Source: Acanthornis magna (lineage: Eukaryota; Chordata; Aves; Passeriformes; Acanthizidae). Taken from it: DNA of 64,000 nucleotides. Position 1 is the stretch's first letter. The number at the start of each line of letters is the position of its first letter. A program made the position numbers and the translations under genes. Location of the stretch: NCBI GenBank assembly GCA_036785705.1, contig JAWUZG010000056.1, forward strand, positions 19,536,501 through 19,600,500, in the 5' to 3' direction. Shown here in pieces: positions 30,201-37,479 of the stretch. Below the pieces are notes generated by a model. The model saw only the letters and a program-made list of their open reading frames with translations, was not told where the DNA came from and ran no database searches.

Positions 30201-31781
30201 TCAAAAATAACCCATTTGTTGCACGCAAAACAGATGCGACACAGACGAGGGATCCAAACTGCTCTTTTATTTCTTTGTTAAGGAGAGCCTGATATTGGTC
30301 TGCATTCTTAATTGTGTTTGCACATACATACACAAAACAAATGCTTGCATTTTCAACGATTTCCTGCTACAGCAGAGACTGGGAGTCTGTGGCGGCAGTC
30401 ACCTGCGCTTGGGCGCGATGGCTTCAGCCAGTCATTACGTATTGGTATTCTTTCTGCTACCCTCTGCTTAGCTCTTTCTTTCCAATTCTTAGGTGTCCTC
30501 CTTAGGTGCCAGCGTTTACTTAGGCCAGGCTACCGGAACAGGTGCACTGACTGACCTTTTCCCAAACAATTCCCCGTTATTTTTTCTCGTGCCAGTAGTG
30601 TTACGCCTGGAATCTGTGTCCTTTTCTTCCACTTCTGTCTTCACCCGCCCCTGTCCATCTTGGTCTTCGTTAGGTTTGTTAGTTCCAGAAGCCTCAAGCC
30701 TCTCGAAACAGATTGCGTGTGGGAGCACTTCGCATTGCAGTTAGTCCATGCCACCTAACTGGCTGCTGGGATGGACAGCTGCCTCACACCTGTTGTTCGC
30801 TTTGAGGACTCCCCTGGTTTGTTCCGGTCCTAATCCATCAGAACTGGTCATAAACTCGTCGATTTGTGGGGGCTACCCGAGGCCGCTCGCTCCTCAGGCA
30901 CGTGGTTTGCTATACCACTATGCCTTTGTAGCGGTGCTTTGCAGATAAAGCAGATGTTGTCAGAGGACAGCAACAAGCAATACAACATCACACACACCCA
31001 TTGACGTGCCCACACCTACCCACCTTGTTACCCTGCGAGAGTGGGATTGCTGAAAGAATGTAATGGGTGAGATAAAATCAGTGCAGGTGAATCTCTGTAA
31101 AAGCAAAGTATAACTATAAATACTGCCAATGTAAACACCTCAGAGATTGAATCGGCATCGTATGTGTAGCGACCGAGATGCCATTTCTTTTTGTGCCCTA
31201 GACTGAAGTGCTGTAAGCCGCTTCCCTGAGGTCTGTCGCAGCTAAAGCTTTCGGGAAGGGACGCTGTGGAACGCTGTAATGTTTCTTGGGTACATGATAG
31301 AATTAGGCACACAGGAAACCCTTTCTGAATGTTACAGCAATTTTATGGCTGCTGTGCAAAGGAAAAGGCCGGAGCTGGCTAGATCTGAAATTTGGCTTTC
31401 TTAGAATGGTCTTCTATTCTTTTGTAATTTTTTTTTAAAAACCCACTGCTTAAAATAATTAAGATCTTAAATGCCTTAGAGTGACTATTCTTTTACGCAG
31501 TAAGAGTGGATCTTTAACAAGTCTCTCACTTTTCTGTTTTAGGCCATGTACTTTTTTATAGATATTCCTTAAGATGTAAGGACCTTAAGATCCTGTAGTA
31601 GAGGGTCTTTTATATTCTCTATAAGCTCTTGAGGATTCCTTACTCATTAAGATATTCCCTTTGACAGGATCTCTTGCAGCTGCAGTATGAAGGCGTTGCT
31701 GTCATGAAGTTGTTCGACAGAGCAAAAGTGAATGTCAATCTTCTGATCTTTCTTCTGAATAAGAAATTTTATGGGAAGTAA
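48..31781 (+). CDS. IQGAP1: IQGAP1, IQ motif-containing GTPase-activating-like scaffold protein, 3' part (29 exons, joined)
   Basis: IQGAP1 is a cytoplasmic scaffold at the cell cortex. It binds active Cdc42 and Rac1, calmodulin, actin, E-cadherin/beta-catenin and MAP kinase components. Joining 29 exons with GT-AG borders gives an uninterrupted frame of about 1,349 residues. Visible in order are IQGAP internal repeats (exons 1-8), a WW domain (exons 8-9), four IQ motifs (exons 10-13), a coiled-coil-like stretch (exons 14-15), the RasGAP-related domain (about exons 16-22) and the RasGAP C-terminal domain (exons 24-29). The tail ends in [14 protein letters not shown]. The sequence is much closer to IQGAP1 than to IQGAP2, for example [20 protein letters not shown], where IQGAP2 has I-D-D-L-Q. 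The human protein has 1,657 residues, so about 308 N-terminal residues, including the CH domain, lie upstream. No frameshift or premature stop was seen in any exon. Confidence 0.97.
1283..1367 (+). CDS. IQGAP1: IQGAP1 visible exon 2
   Basis: It encodes [17 protein letters not shown], matching the stretch between the first two visible internal repeats. The acceptor is TTTCTTTAG and the donor is GTAAGG. It ends in phase 1. Confidence 0.93.
2210..2373 (+). CDS. IQGAP1: IQGAP1 visible exon 3 (internal repeat)
   Basis: It encodes the repeat that includes [18 protein letters not shown], closely matching mammalian IQGAP1. The acceptor is AACTTCTAG and the donor is GTAAAT. It ends in phase 0. Confidence 0.95.
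2706..2866 (+). CDS. IQGAP1: IQGAP1 visible exon 4 (internal repeat)
   Basis: It encodes [20 protein letters not shown], followed by a GD-containing repeat core. The acceptor is TTTGCAG and the donor is GTGAAG. It ends in phase 2. Confidence 0.95.
3399..3523 (+). CDS. IQGAP1: IQGAP1 visible exon 5
   Basis: It encodes [19 protein letters not shown], a signature IQGAP segment between internal repeats. The acceptor is TTTGACAG and the donor is GTAAGT. It ends in phase 1. Confidence 0.95.
5695..5858 (+). CDS. IQGAP1: IQGAP1 visible exon 6 (internal repeat)
   Basis: It encodes [15 protein letters not shown] and PAAKLEGV, then [17 protein letters not shown]. The acceptor is CTCCCTAG and the donor is GTGAGT. 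It ends in phase 0. Confidence 0.96.
8415..8505 (+). CDS. IQGAP1: IQGAP1 visible exon 7
   Basis: It encodes [19 protein letters not shown], the conserved linker before the last internal repeat. The acceptor is CTCTTCAG and the donor is GTAAGT. It ends in phase 1 with a single T, which matters for acceptor choice at the next exon. Confidence 0.95.
9655..9720 (+). mobile_element. Possible short CR1-derived remnant
   Basis: The text GATTGGACTAGATTGCCCTC resembles the CR1-type phrase TTGGACTAGATGACCTCC. No longer match could be followed, so this is a weak call. Confidence 0.3.
9980..10129 (+). repeat. GGAA polypurine microsatellite in IQGAP1 intron
   Basis: About 150 bases are purely A and G on the + strand: a clean (GGAA)n run on the left, then interspersed AAAG and GGAA units. 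Tandem GGAA is an ETS-family binding substrate, and long polypurine tracts can form triplex DNA. Both effects here are inference. Confidence 0.95.
10939..11106 (+). CDS. IQGAP1: IQGAP1 visible exon 8 (last internal repeat)
   Basis: It encodes [13 protein letters not shown] and [18 protein letters not shown]. The acceptor is the weak TATCCAAG at 10937-10938. The T carried from exon 7 plus TC gives Phe, as in mammalian IQGAP1. A second AG nine bases downstream would create an in-frame stop at the junction. The donor is GTACAC and the exon ends in phase 1. Confidence 0.92.
11471..11613 (+). CDS. IQGAP1: IQGAP1 visible exon 9 (WW domain)
   Basis: It encodes [15 protein letters not shown] and GGWDEP, the core of the IQGAP WW domain with its paired aromatics and the Trp-Asp-Glu-Pro end. 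This region of IQGAP1 is reported to bind ERK, although the site has been debated. The acceptor is CTTTTAG and the donor is GTAGAG. It ends in phase 0. Confidence 0.96.
11958..12128 (+). CDS. IQGAP1: IQGAP1 visible exon 10 (IQ motif 1 and start of IQ 2)
   Basis: It encodes [19 protein letters not shown], then the first IQ motif [14 protein letters not shown], and ends in PAITCIQ, the start of the second IQ motif. These motifs bind calmodulin and myosin essential light chain. The acceptor is GATTCAG and the donor is GTAGCG. It ends in phase 0. Confidence 0.96.
13235..13318 (+). CDS. IQGAP1: IQGAP1 visible exon 11 (IQ motif 2)
   Basis: It encodes [12 protein letters not shown], completing the IQ motif split across the intron, and ends in DQVVK, the start of IQ motif 3. 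The acceptor is TTTTCAG and the donor is GTAGTT. Its length is exactly 28 codons. Confidence 0.95.
13416..13487 (+). CDS. IQGAP1: IQGAP1 visible exon 12 (IQ motif 3)
   Basis: It encodes [20 protein letters not shown], the third IQ motif, then FRDH. The length of 24 codons fits the IQ periodicity. The acceptor is TTCAACAG and the donor is GTAAGA. Confidence 0.95.
13579..13648 (+). CDS. IQGAP1: IQGAP1 visible exon 13 (IQ motif 4)
   Basis: It encodes [20 protein letters not shown], the fourth IQ motif. The acceptor is CATCCTAG and the donor is GTAAGT. It ends in phase 1. The following intron carries an antisense CR1 fragment. Confidence 0.95.
13706..14014 (-). mobile_element. CR1 LINE fragment, antisense, in IQGAP1 intron
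   Basis: The minus strand from 14014 reads a degraded peptide containing [20 protein letters not shown], the characteristic C-terminal end of the CR1 reverse transcriptase. It is followed by typical CR1 sequence after the ORF (GGCTGGAGCATCTCTCCTAT). The element is 5'-truncated and shortened at its 3' end, where only a TCATAG-type remnant remains. It lies wholly within the intron between visible exons 13 and 14. Confidence 0.88.
14407..14615 (+). CDS. IQGAP1: IQGAP1 visible exon 14
   Basis: It encodes [19 protein letters not shown] and [19 protein letters not shown], the helical stretch between the IQ motifs and the RasGAP-related domain. The acceptor is TTTTCAG and the donor is GTAAGA. It ends in phase 0. 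Confidence 0.96.
15598..15753 (+). CDS. IQGAP1: IQGAP1 visible exon 15
   Basis: It encodes [20 protein letters not shown] and [18 protein letters not shown], a Lys-rich helical segment leading into the RasGAP-related domain. The acceptor is CTTTCCAG and the donor is GTAAGC. It ends in phase 0. Confidence 0.96.
15838..15898 (-). mobile_element. CR1 3'-end remnant in IQGAP1 intron
   Basis: The + strand reads AAGGTTGGAAAAGACCTTTA and then AGATCAAGTCCAACC, the reverse of the standard avian CR1 3' end. Only about 60 bases are kept, in the 211-bp intron between visible exons 15 and 16. Confidence 0.75.
15965..16128 (+). CDS. IQGAP1: IQGAP1 visible exon 16 (start of RasGAP-related domain)
   Basis: It encodes [20 protein letters not shown] and [17 protein letters not shown], the N-terminal helices of the domain that contacts Cdc42 and Rac1. 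The acceptor is TGTTGTAG and the donor is GTATGT. It ends in phase 2. Confidence 0.97.
16882..17106 (+). CDS. IQGAP1: IQGAP1 visible exon 17 (RasGAP-related domain)
   Basis: It encodes [20 protein letters not shown], then [15 protein letters not shown]. IQGAPs lack the catalytic arginine finger of true RasGAPs, which explains binding to Rho-family GTPases without accelerating hydrolysis. The acceptor is TTCTTCAG and the donor is GTATGG. It ends in phase 2. Confidence 0.97.
18327..18467 (+). CDS. IQGAP1: IQGAP1 visible exon 18 (RasGAP-related domain)
   Basis: It encodes [20 protein letters not shown] and [17 protein letters not shown]. The acceptor is CAAATAG and the donor is GTGAGT. It ends in phase 2. 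The next intron is only 90 bp. Confidence 0.96.
18558..18642 (+). CDS. IQGAP1: IQGAP1 visible exon 19 (RasGAP-related domain)
   Basis: It encodes [20 protein letters not shown], then AGEDELLK. The acceptor is CTCAAAG and the donor is GTGAGG. It ends in phase 0. Confidence 0.96.
20816..21048 (+). CDS. IQGAP1: IQGAP1 visible exon 20 (RasGAP-related domain, YYRYMNPA motif)
   Basis: It encodes [16 protein letters not shown], the IQGAP version of the RasGAP signature (FLR...PA in catalytic RasGAPs), then [20 protein letters not shown]. The acceptor is TTTCCCAG and the donor is GTAGAA. It ends in phase 2. Confidence 0.97.
21814..21946 (+). CDS. IQGAP1: IQGAP1 visible exon 21
   Basis: It encodes [16 protein letters not shown] and [20 protein letters not shown]. 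The acceptor TCCCAAAG lacks a T-rich run immediately before the AG, but phase and homology fix it. The donor is GTAAGT. It ends in phase 0. Confidence 0.95.
22299..22401 (+). CDS. IQGAP1: IQGAP1 visible exon 22
   Basis: It encodes [20 protein letters not shown] and [11 protein letters not shown], the C-terminal edge of the RasGAP-related domain. The acceptor is TTCATCTAG. The donor GTGGTC is weak. It ends in phase 1. Confidence 0.94.
22907..22932 (+). repeat. (CTAA)n microsatellite
   Basis: Just over six tandem CTAA units lie in the intron between visible exons 22 and 23. Confidence 0.9.
23864..23999 (+). CDS. IQGAP1: IQGAP1 visible exon 23
   Basis: It encodes [20 protein letters not shown] and [14 protein letters not shown], the linker to the C-terminal domain. 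The acceptor is CTTGGCAG and the donor is GTAAGT. It ends in phase 2. Confidence 0.95.
25275..25362 (+). CDS. IQGAP1: IQGAP1 visible exon 24
   Basis: It encodes [20 protein letters not shown], then LETSATSEQ. The acceptor is TTTGCAG and the donor is GTATGA. It ends in phase 0. Confidence 0.96.
25790..26002 (+). CDS. IQGAP1: IQGAP1 visible exon 25 (RasGAP C-terminal domain)
   Basis: It encodes [20 protein letters not shown], then [19 protein letters not shown]. The Ser-rich segment corresponds to the mammalian stretch phosphorylated by PKC, which relieves autoinhibition. In place of mammalian KSKSVKED the sequence here is KSVSVKED. The acceptor is TTTCTCTAG and the donor is GTATAC. Confidence 0.96.
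27092..27258 (+). CDS. IQGAP1: IQGAP1 visible exon 26 (RasGAP C-terminal domain)
   Basis: It encodes [20 protein letters not shown] and [18 protein letters not shown]. This domain binds E-cadherin, beta-catenin and CLIP-170. The acceptor is TGGTGTAG and the donor is GTAAGT. It ends in phase 2. A CR1-like element begins just inside the following intron. Confidence 0.97.
27266..28060 (-). mobile_element. CR1-like degenerate element in IQGAP1 intron
   Basis: The first part (CATGGAATGGTTTGGGTTTG, then TCTAGTTCCAACC and TGCCATGAGCAGGGACGCC) is a clear CR1 3' end in reverse orientation. The sequence then runs on through segments I recognise from longer avian CR1 copies (GTCATAGAAGGTCACCGAAT; TTTCCAGGAGGATCGTGCCA). 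Open frames of 98 and 149 codons on the + strand are shadows of this repeat. The right boundary is approximate. Confidence 0.75.
28595..28752 (+). repeat. T/G-rich low-complexity tract
   Basis: About 150 bases are almost only T and G, with runs such as GGGGTTTGGGGTTTTTTG, in the intron before visible exon 27. Several G-runs of three or four bases are present, so a G-quadruplex on the + strand is possible. Confidence 0.85.
29001..29123 (+). CDS. IQGAP1: IQGAP1 visible exon 27
   Basis: It encodes [20 protein letters not shown] and [19 protein letters not shown]. This segment separates IQGAP1 from IQGAP2. The acceptor is TTTTCCCCAG and the donor is GTGAGT. It ends in phase 2. Confidence 0.97.
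29988..30096 (+). CDS. IQGAP1: IQGAP1 visible exon 28
   Basis: It encodes [20 protein letters not shown], then [16 protein letters not shown], the C2-like beta-rich part of the C-terminal domain. The acceptor is TTTCATAG and the donor is GTAAGA. It ends in phase 0. Confidence 0.97.
31668..31781 (+). CDS. IQGAP1: IQGAP1 terminal coding exon
   Basis: It encodes [20 protein letters not shown] and ends in [13 protein letters not shown] followed by TAA at 31779-31781. The C-terminal residues are the same as in mammalian IQGAP1. The acceptor is TTTGACAG. Confidence 0.98.
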   Translation, partial: DLLQLQYEGVAVMKLFDRAKVNVNLLIFLLNKKFYGK

Positions 31782-32870
31782 CCGACCTCTGCTGGCAAGT
31801 CCGTGAAAGGGGAGATGGATAGAAACCCACCCGTACAACTTTTACTAACGTAGTGATGTATCAGTATATGCCCACCCTGTGTTAATTGTATCAAATGTAT
31901 CATGACGGAGGACTAAGAACCTCTGGGGAATTGACAGCCCCGAGTGAGTATTTAGGGAGTTGGTTTCTTGTTTATTTATAATCTCCAACTTTGAAGATCC
32001 CCTTTAAAGAGGTTATTTTAGAATGTATTTTTACACGGGTTTGGGAATTAAATTAATATTACAGTACTTAAGCCATCTGAATGCTTAATTTACCTAATTG
32101 TTTGCTTTGTGAGGCTTGAATTCTTGTTGCCTCTGCAAAGAGAAAGCTGGCCCTGTATAGAGGTCCGCTCGGCCCTTCCTGAGACCGAAAAACAGGTTGC
32201 GGGTTGTGTTTGGACTCCAGTTATTCTCAAGCAGCAATGACCAATATAAAACATGGTCAAGGTCCAGGTTACTTGTTTGCGAGCTTGCGTTGGTAGAGGT
32301 GGCAGCAGCCAGTTGCCAAAATTAGAACTACTGCGGTCAGGGTAATCGGTAAGCATCATAAATAGTTACTGAATTATTTGTGATTGTGTACTACAGCCAC
32401 ATATAACAGCTTTGGTGTCTCATATTTCTTGATTTGCTCCTGTTTATCACACTGTAGTAATTTACAGGCGCACCCTTAAATGGAGGGACCCTGGAATGTA
32501 TTTACTAATGCTTATAGATAAAAAGATTTTGTGGAAGGGGAGAGAAGCTGAAACAATGTCAGGACACGTTAACTTTCGATGTTGCTTGCAAAGCATTTGA
32601 TATGTAAAATCAACCTTTTTTTTGCCATTTAGAGCAATGTTCTATATATATCTGTGTCTGATGGAATAAACGTTACGCTGTACCTGCAGACGACTTGTCC
32701 AAGGAAGAAAACTATCTCAAATAGATTAGCTTTTAAAAAGTTAATTTTTTCTAGCTCTACTCAAGTTCCTCTTTCTTTTATTATTTCCTGGGGGGTTTTG
32801 TCTGCGTTTTTTCACAGTGGTGGTGGTGGCTGTTCCGCTATATCCAATAAAAATGCAGATACTTTTAAAA
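31782..32870 (+). other. IQGAP1: IQGAP1 3' untranslated region (end uncertain)
   Basis: An AT-rich non-coding stretch follows the IQGAP1 stop codon. AATAAA hexamers occur at 32665-32670 and 32846-32851 and are the best candidates for cleavage signals. A further one at 33854-33859 lies in more GC-rich sequence and would imply a 2.1-kb UTR. Which is used cannot be decided without transcript data. Confidence 0.55.
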
Positions 32871-33390
32871 CATGTAATCTGACCTTTAAATTAATTTGCT
32901 TCAGCTCTTTCCCCAGTTTTTTTCTTCTTCTTTTTTTAAGGGACATATCTCCCGCAAATTTCAAGTCGGCCTGCTTGTTCAGGTTACTGTTCAGAGCTTA
33001 AACGAGCTGTTTTATTTCTGATCTACACTGAGGCAGTTCCTTCAGCTTAGATTTTTTTCTCATGAAAGACACTCCTAGTATTTGGAGTGGCTGTGTCACC
33101 GAGTGTAACTTTCCTGTGGTCCTCTCGGAAGGAAATACGTAAACTTGCTCGTGTTTAGACTGTATTTATACGGACTTTGGTGTCGGTACGCGTGCGGTCC
33201 AACCCGATAACAAAAATTGCTTACCGAGCCCAATAAGGATCATCTGAAGCAGAGATAGGTCAGAACCAGATTTCCACTGAAATCTGACAAAGAGGTTTGA
33301 AATGGCATAAAGGACTTGCCTTGGTTTTTTGGGAGGGGTTTTTGGTTGGTCGGTTGGTTGAGTTTTACCTTTTACTGCTGCCCGAGGTCT
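32871..33390. other. Intergenic stretch, nothing recognised
   Basis: This is AT-rich sequence after the IQGAP1 3' end, with short T and GGTT runs (33325-33360). I see no gene, RNA or clear transposon here. Confidence 0.5.
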
Positions 33391-34192
33391 CACCGGTAGG
33401 ACCGAGCTCTCCTCGCTGCCCCTTCTTGGGCAGAAAGCAGGCTGGAGGGCAACTGCCGTAGCTGTTCAGCATGCTGGGGTGAGGGGCAGCCCCGTGTCTG
33501 AGGGCTCACGGCTCTTTTTCCAGTGGGTGCCCTGCGGGCGCAGCAGTGAGGGCTGTCTGAGGGGGTGAGTCCAGGATTAGTGGAGACCGGGGGAACGGGG
33601 CAGAGCCACACCTGAGTGGGAGACGAGACACCATCCTTGAGCATGCTGCCCCCTGAGCTGTGGGGCAGGCGCTGACGTGCGAAATGGGAGGTGCAGGGGG
33701 GGACTTCAACTGTTCTGGGGGCTGCCCTCCCTTTATTTTCTAGTAGAGGCCCCCCTTTTTGGGAGGGGGTATATACATGTGTAAATGGCATTATTAAAGC
33801 AACATGCCCCTGTCCAGGGCAGTGGCACTCATTTTGTGCCTTCTTTGGGGGTGAATAAAAAGGATGGGGCGGAGGAGTCTGGGGAACATGACGAGATGCC
33901 ATTAGTGACACCCCAGTGTCACTGGGGAAGCAGGTGAGTGGAGAATAGGGGTAGTCATGCAGGGTCCCTCCTGAAAATGGAGTTACGGACCAAAAAGTGC
34001 CCAAAAATTCATGGCAGAAGTATTAAAAAATACTGGAAAACCTGCAAATATGGGTGTGAGGAGTTGAAATAGAGGAAAAAATGTACATTTTTGTATCTCT
34101 TGAAAAATAATTTATAACGTGATTAAAAAAGAATAACATATCTATACTATGTAATATAAAAAAACTTAGAATAAAAGAGTCTCAATAGAGAG
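33391..34192. other. GC-rich intergenic block with a 17-bp palindrome
   Basis: G-rich sequence at 33400-33720 becomes mixed sequence. A minus-strand open frame of 204 codons spans 33390-34004, but its Pro/Ser-rich text matches no family I recognise. CCCCAGTG, T, CACTGGGG forms a perfect hairpin at 33911-33927. An AATAAA lies at 33854-33859. It could be the far IQGAP1 3' UTR or unannotated repeat. Confidence 0.4.
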
Positions 34193-35068
34193 TGTAGTGG
34201 GTTGATGCCGGACGGATGCCAGGCACTCACAAAAGCCGCTCTCTCGCTCCCCTCCACAGCTGACGGGGGCGAGAAAATACAGCAAAGGGTTCATGAGTTT
34301 AGATAAGGACCCAGAGAGATCACTCATCAAATAACATCATGGGCAAAACAGGTTCAAATTAGAGATATTAATTGAATCTATTGTTAAAAAAAAAATCAGA
34401 GCAGGATAATGAGAAGTAAAATAAAACCTTAACAACACCTTCCCTCTGCCCCTCCTTCCCGCCCCAGCAGCGCAGGGCAACAGGGAACGGGGATTAACGG
34501 TTCTCCGCAAACTTCTCCAACGCGAGTCTGTCTCATGAGCGAAAGATCTCTGCAGACTGCTGCGGCATGGGTCATTCTTCCGCGGGGTGCGGTCCTTCAA
34601 GGACAGGCTGCTCCAGTGTGGGCTTCTCCACAGGCTACAGGTGGTTCTCTCCATCCCCGTGAACCTCCACAGGCTGCAGGGGCACAGCTGCTTCACCATT
34701 GTCCTCACCACGGGCTGCAGAGGAATCTCAGGTCTGGTGCCCGGAAGTTCCTCCTCCCCCTCCTTCTCCACTGACCTTGGTGGCCGCAGAGTTGTTCCTC
34801 TCACATACTCCCACCCTGCTCTTCTCTGGTCGCAGTTACAAGTGTGCAGTAAAATTTTTTGTTTCTTCTTAAATACCTTATCACAAAGGTGTTACCACCA
34901 TTTCTAACCACTCCAGCCTTGACCAGCAGCACATCTGTCTTTGCAGCCACCAGGCACTGGCTCTGCCAGACACAGCAGAAGCTTCTAGAAACTGCTTGCA
35001 GAAGCCACGGTTGTAGTGTCCCCCCACCCCCAACACTACCCAAGATTGTCAATGCAAGCCCAACACAA
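34193..35068. mobile_element. LTR-like sequence of an avian endogenous retrovirus family
   Basis: It starts TGTAGTGGGTTGATG and contains blocks I associate with a very common avian LTR: AAAGCCGCTCTCTCGCTCCC, GAGATAAGGAC, TCAAGGACAGGCTGCTCCAG, and TTCTAGAAACTGCTTGCAGA followed by AGCCACGG. No gag, pol or env reading frame flanks it, so it looks like a solo or partial LTR. Family name, strand and exact ends need a repeat library. Confidence 0.65.
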
Positions 35069-35650
35069 ATATAACTATTGCATACATAAATTGACCAACA
35101 AAGGACTTCAAAATGTAACAAAAATTTTATATATGAAGGAATTTTAAAAAGAGTCAATAGATCTATTAGCTCTTACATAAAAAGTCTAAGCAGATACTAG
35201 ATGTAACCTAAGGGGAACTTTTATATAAGTAGCTAGCTAGAGTCAAAATGGAGAAGTCTAAAGTGATACTGGTGTCAAAATGCACAAGTCTAAACAGCCT
35301 AAATACGTGCTTTGTGTGTTAACGGAAGTTAGATAAGTGACAATAGATCTGTAAGTATAAATAGATATTCTCTGTAATAAGTGCAAGTAGACACAGTCTA
35401 AATAGATGAGTGTAAATATATAAAAATGAATGGGGCGGGGATGGGGGGATAACAAAACAGTTTTGGGTAAGGTTTTGTTTTCTTGCTCCATAAATCCTGG
35501 CAGATTTGTCTGTTTCAGAAGCCCCAAACTGCAGCATTTCTTTTGGAGACTGTGTGCATTGTTGCAACCAGAAACCAAAACCCTCCACACTGTCATGGGC
35601 AAAAACAAAATCAAAAAGCACTAATTTTCATGTTGAGGAAAAGCATCATT
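35069..35650. other. AT-rich intergenic stretch with loosely repeated AAGTCTAA phrases
   Basis: Between about 35170 and 35420 short phrases of the AGTCTAA type recur (35183, 35255, 35287, 35395) without a fixed period. The open frames on the minus strand here are not conserved-looking. No gene was recognised. Confidence 0.4.
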
Positions 35651-35651
35651 T

Positions 35652-35914
35652 TTATATAACAGTTGATGGTATTTGACTCCATTTCAGTTCCCAGCTGGGC
35701 AGCAGATGAGCAGGAATGCTGCACAAAAACCTCTAGTAATTCTGCCAACCGGCTCCATACACTGTACCGTATCCAGTCCCATCCCAACAGTATCGACTGC
35801 TCTGTCCGTGCCATGTTCCAGAGAGGCGATCTCCCCGAGAGATGATGGTCCCACAGCCGGGCACCGTGCAAAGCCCTGGGACCGGAGTCCTGGGTGGGCG
35901 GCGGTGGTCAGAAG
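35652..35914 (-). repeat. Repeat R, copy 1 (inverted, partial)
   Basis: It reads in reverse the same sequence as 37620-37880 and 62500-62760, including GCAGCAGATGAGCAGGAATG and TCTCCCCGAGAGATGATGG. Divergence by eye is a few substitutions per 50 bases. It lacks the TA-rich tail of the other two copies. I cannot name the family. Confidence 0.85.
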
Positions 35915-36330
35915 GCTGTTGATGGAAAAGCACTAGAAACTCCTAAAATCCAGAATTTTGAAAAAGTGACCACCCTTGCCCCAATTTTCACATTATAGGA
36001 AAGAAAAAACCCCACACCACCAAACACACCAGTCTGGGGTGAAACTTGGGCAGCACCCGAGCAGGCAGGGCAGCACGTAGTGTCTCAGGGGGAAACTTTC
36101 AACTTACCTCTTTCATCTTGTCCGTCCCTCCCCAGAGCCCCCAGTCCCTCCACAGTGTCCCCAGAAAACACAGTGGTTATTAGGTGAAAAGAGGTTTAAA
36201 TTGAGGGAAAAGTCTTCCTTTTCCATAACTGGCTGTGTTCAAATTCAAGGGGAATCCACTTCCCCTGCGATTTTAATGGTATCATTTGAAGGAAACCTTG
36301 CCTTTGCCATGCTGTTAGAGGTGCCAAACA
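35915..36330. other. Intergenic stretch beside the GC-rich island
   Basis: This is mixed sequence. On the minus strand, ATGAAAGAG followed by GTAAGT (about 36106-36119) would make a start codon with an immediately following splice donor, about 210 bases from the GC-rich island. Nothing else was recognised. Confidence 0.3.
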
Positions 36331-36333
36331 CTG

Positions 36334-36705
36334 ACCCACCCGGAACCCCGAAAACCTCCACGAACACCCTTCCCAGCAGCCCCTGCGTGCCCCCGGTCAC
36401 GAATCTGCATAACCCCGCCCCTCGTCCCCCCCGCCTCTGCACGGCGCCGCCCGCCCCGGAAAAGAGGGGACAGGGGGACGGGAACCGGGACAGAGCTGCG
36501 GTTTGAACGAGCCGAGCCGACAGGGAATCCCCACTGCCCCCCCGAACCCCGAAAATCTCCCAGCAGAGATCCTTCCCAGCAGCCCCTTCGCGCCCGCTCT
36601 CACAAATCTGCATAACCCCGCCCCTCGTTCCCCTTTCTTCCGCACCGCGCCGCCCGACCCGGAAAAGATGGGTGGGGGGGACGGGCGCCGGGGCGCGGTG
36701 ATAAA
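36334..36705. promoter_or_regulatory. CpG-rich island made of two tandem ~202-bp units with GC boxes
   Basis: Each unit carries the same cassette, ATCTGCATAACCCCGCCCCT (36403-36422 and 36606-36625). It consists of a CCCCGCCC GC box beside an ATGCAGAT octamer-like motif on the minus strand. AACCCCGAAAA recurs at about 36344 and 36545, and CCGGAAAAG near each unit end. CpG density is high, unlike the flanks. Promoter function for an unknown transcript is inference. Confidence 0.5.
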
Positions 36706-37479
36706 AATAAAAGTAAATCCGTGTCTAGACTTGAATTTTCTCTCGGTAAAGGACTGTATCTGTTATTACATTGTGAAAGAGATTTGATTAGTGTACTACA
36801 TCAGATTTACTTTGGTTTGGTTACAATTTATGGGTTGTTGTTTAGAAATACATTTACCTACTATTACTTAATATGATTTTGTGTATCTGTTTGTTTGGCT
36901 TTTTCCTCCCCCGCTAAAGAAAGGGTGGATTTTTTGTCGATCTCTTTGTGAGAGTATCAAATCAGGCGGCTGTAAATATGTGTAAGCAACCGGGCTACAG
37001 CGTGTATCGGACAGCGTTAGAGTTCTACTCCGCTAGCGGCGGGGAGCCAGGTGAAGCCACTGGCGGTAAGTTCCTGTTCTGTCTCGAGTCGAATGGAACG
37101 ATTCTCACGTTGACGGTTCCTGGGCTCCTTTGTGAGACTATTAGTCGTTTTTGGCATATGAAAGTTTCACATAGTTGCTGATTAATACAACTTTTGTATC
37201 CTCCTTTAGATAACTTTTCCTACTTAAGATTATATCAGTTCCAAAACTTTATCTTGCAATTTATACATTTTGTAACATCTCTGGCAAAATCAACGGCAGA
37301 ACAGTACCGAGCGCGTGACAAAAGCCGGATCGTGCGTCCAACGTCTCTGCCAGCACTGCGTTCTCGACATAGAAGTTATTCCCCCCACTGCAGCCGTTCC
37401 AGCTCTTGTCTTGCCATCACAGGGAGCGAGTTTCGAAATGCTGCCAGGCTTGAGCCATTCCCCCTCGCACCGATCCCCC
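36706..37479 (+). other. Intergenic stretch with one exon-like block (36921-37067)
   Basis: Downstream of the GC-rich island, a pyrimidine run ending in GCTAAAG resembles a splice acceptor near 36919. An ATG at 36978 opens the frame MCKQPGYSVYRTALEFYSAS, continuing to a good donor GTAAGT at about 37067. No protein family was recognised. The remainder, up to repeat R, is mixed sequence. Confidence 0.25.

Noticed and set aside
33390..34004. 204-codon minus-strand frame
   Set aside because: GC-rich composition, no recognised domain and no promoter or splice context. It could be chance.
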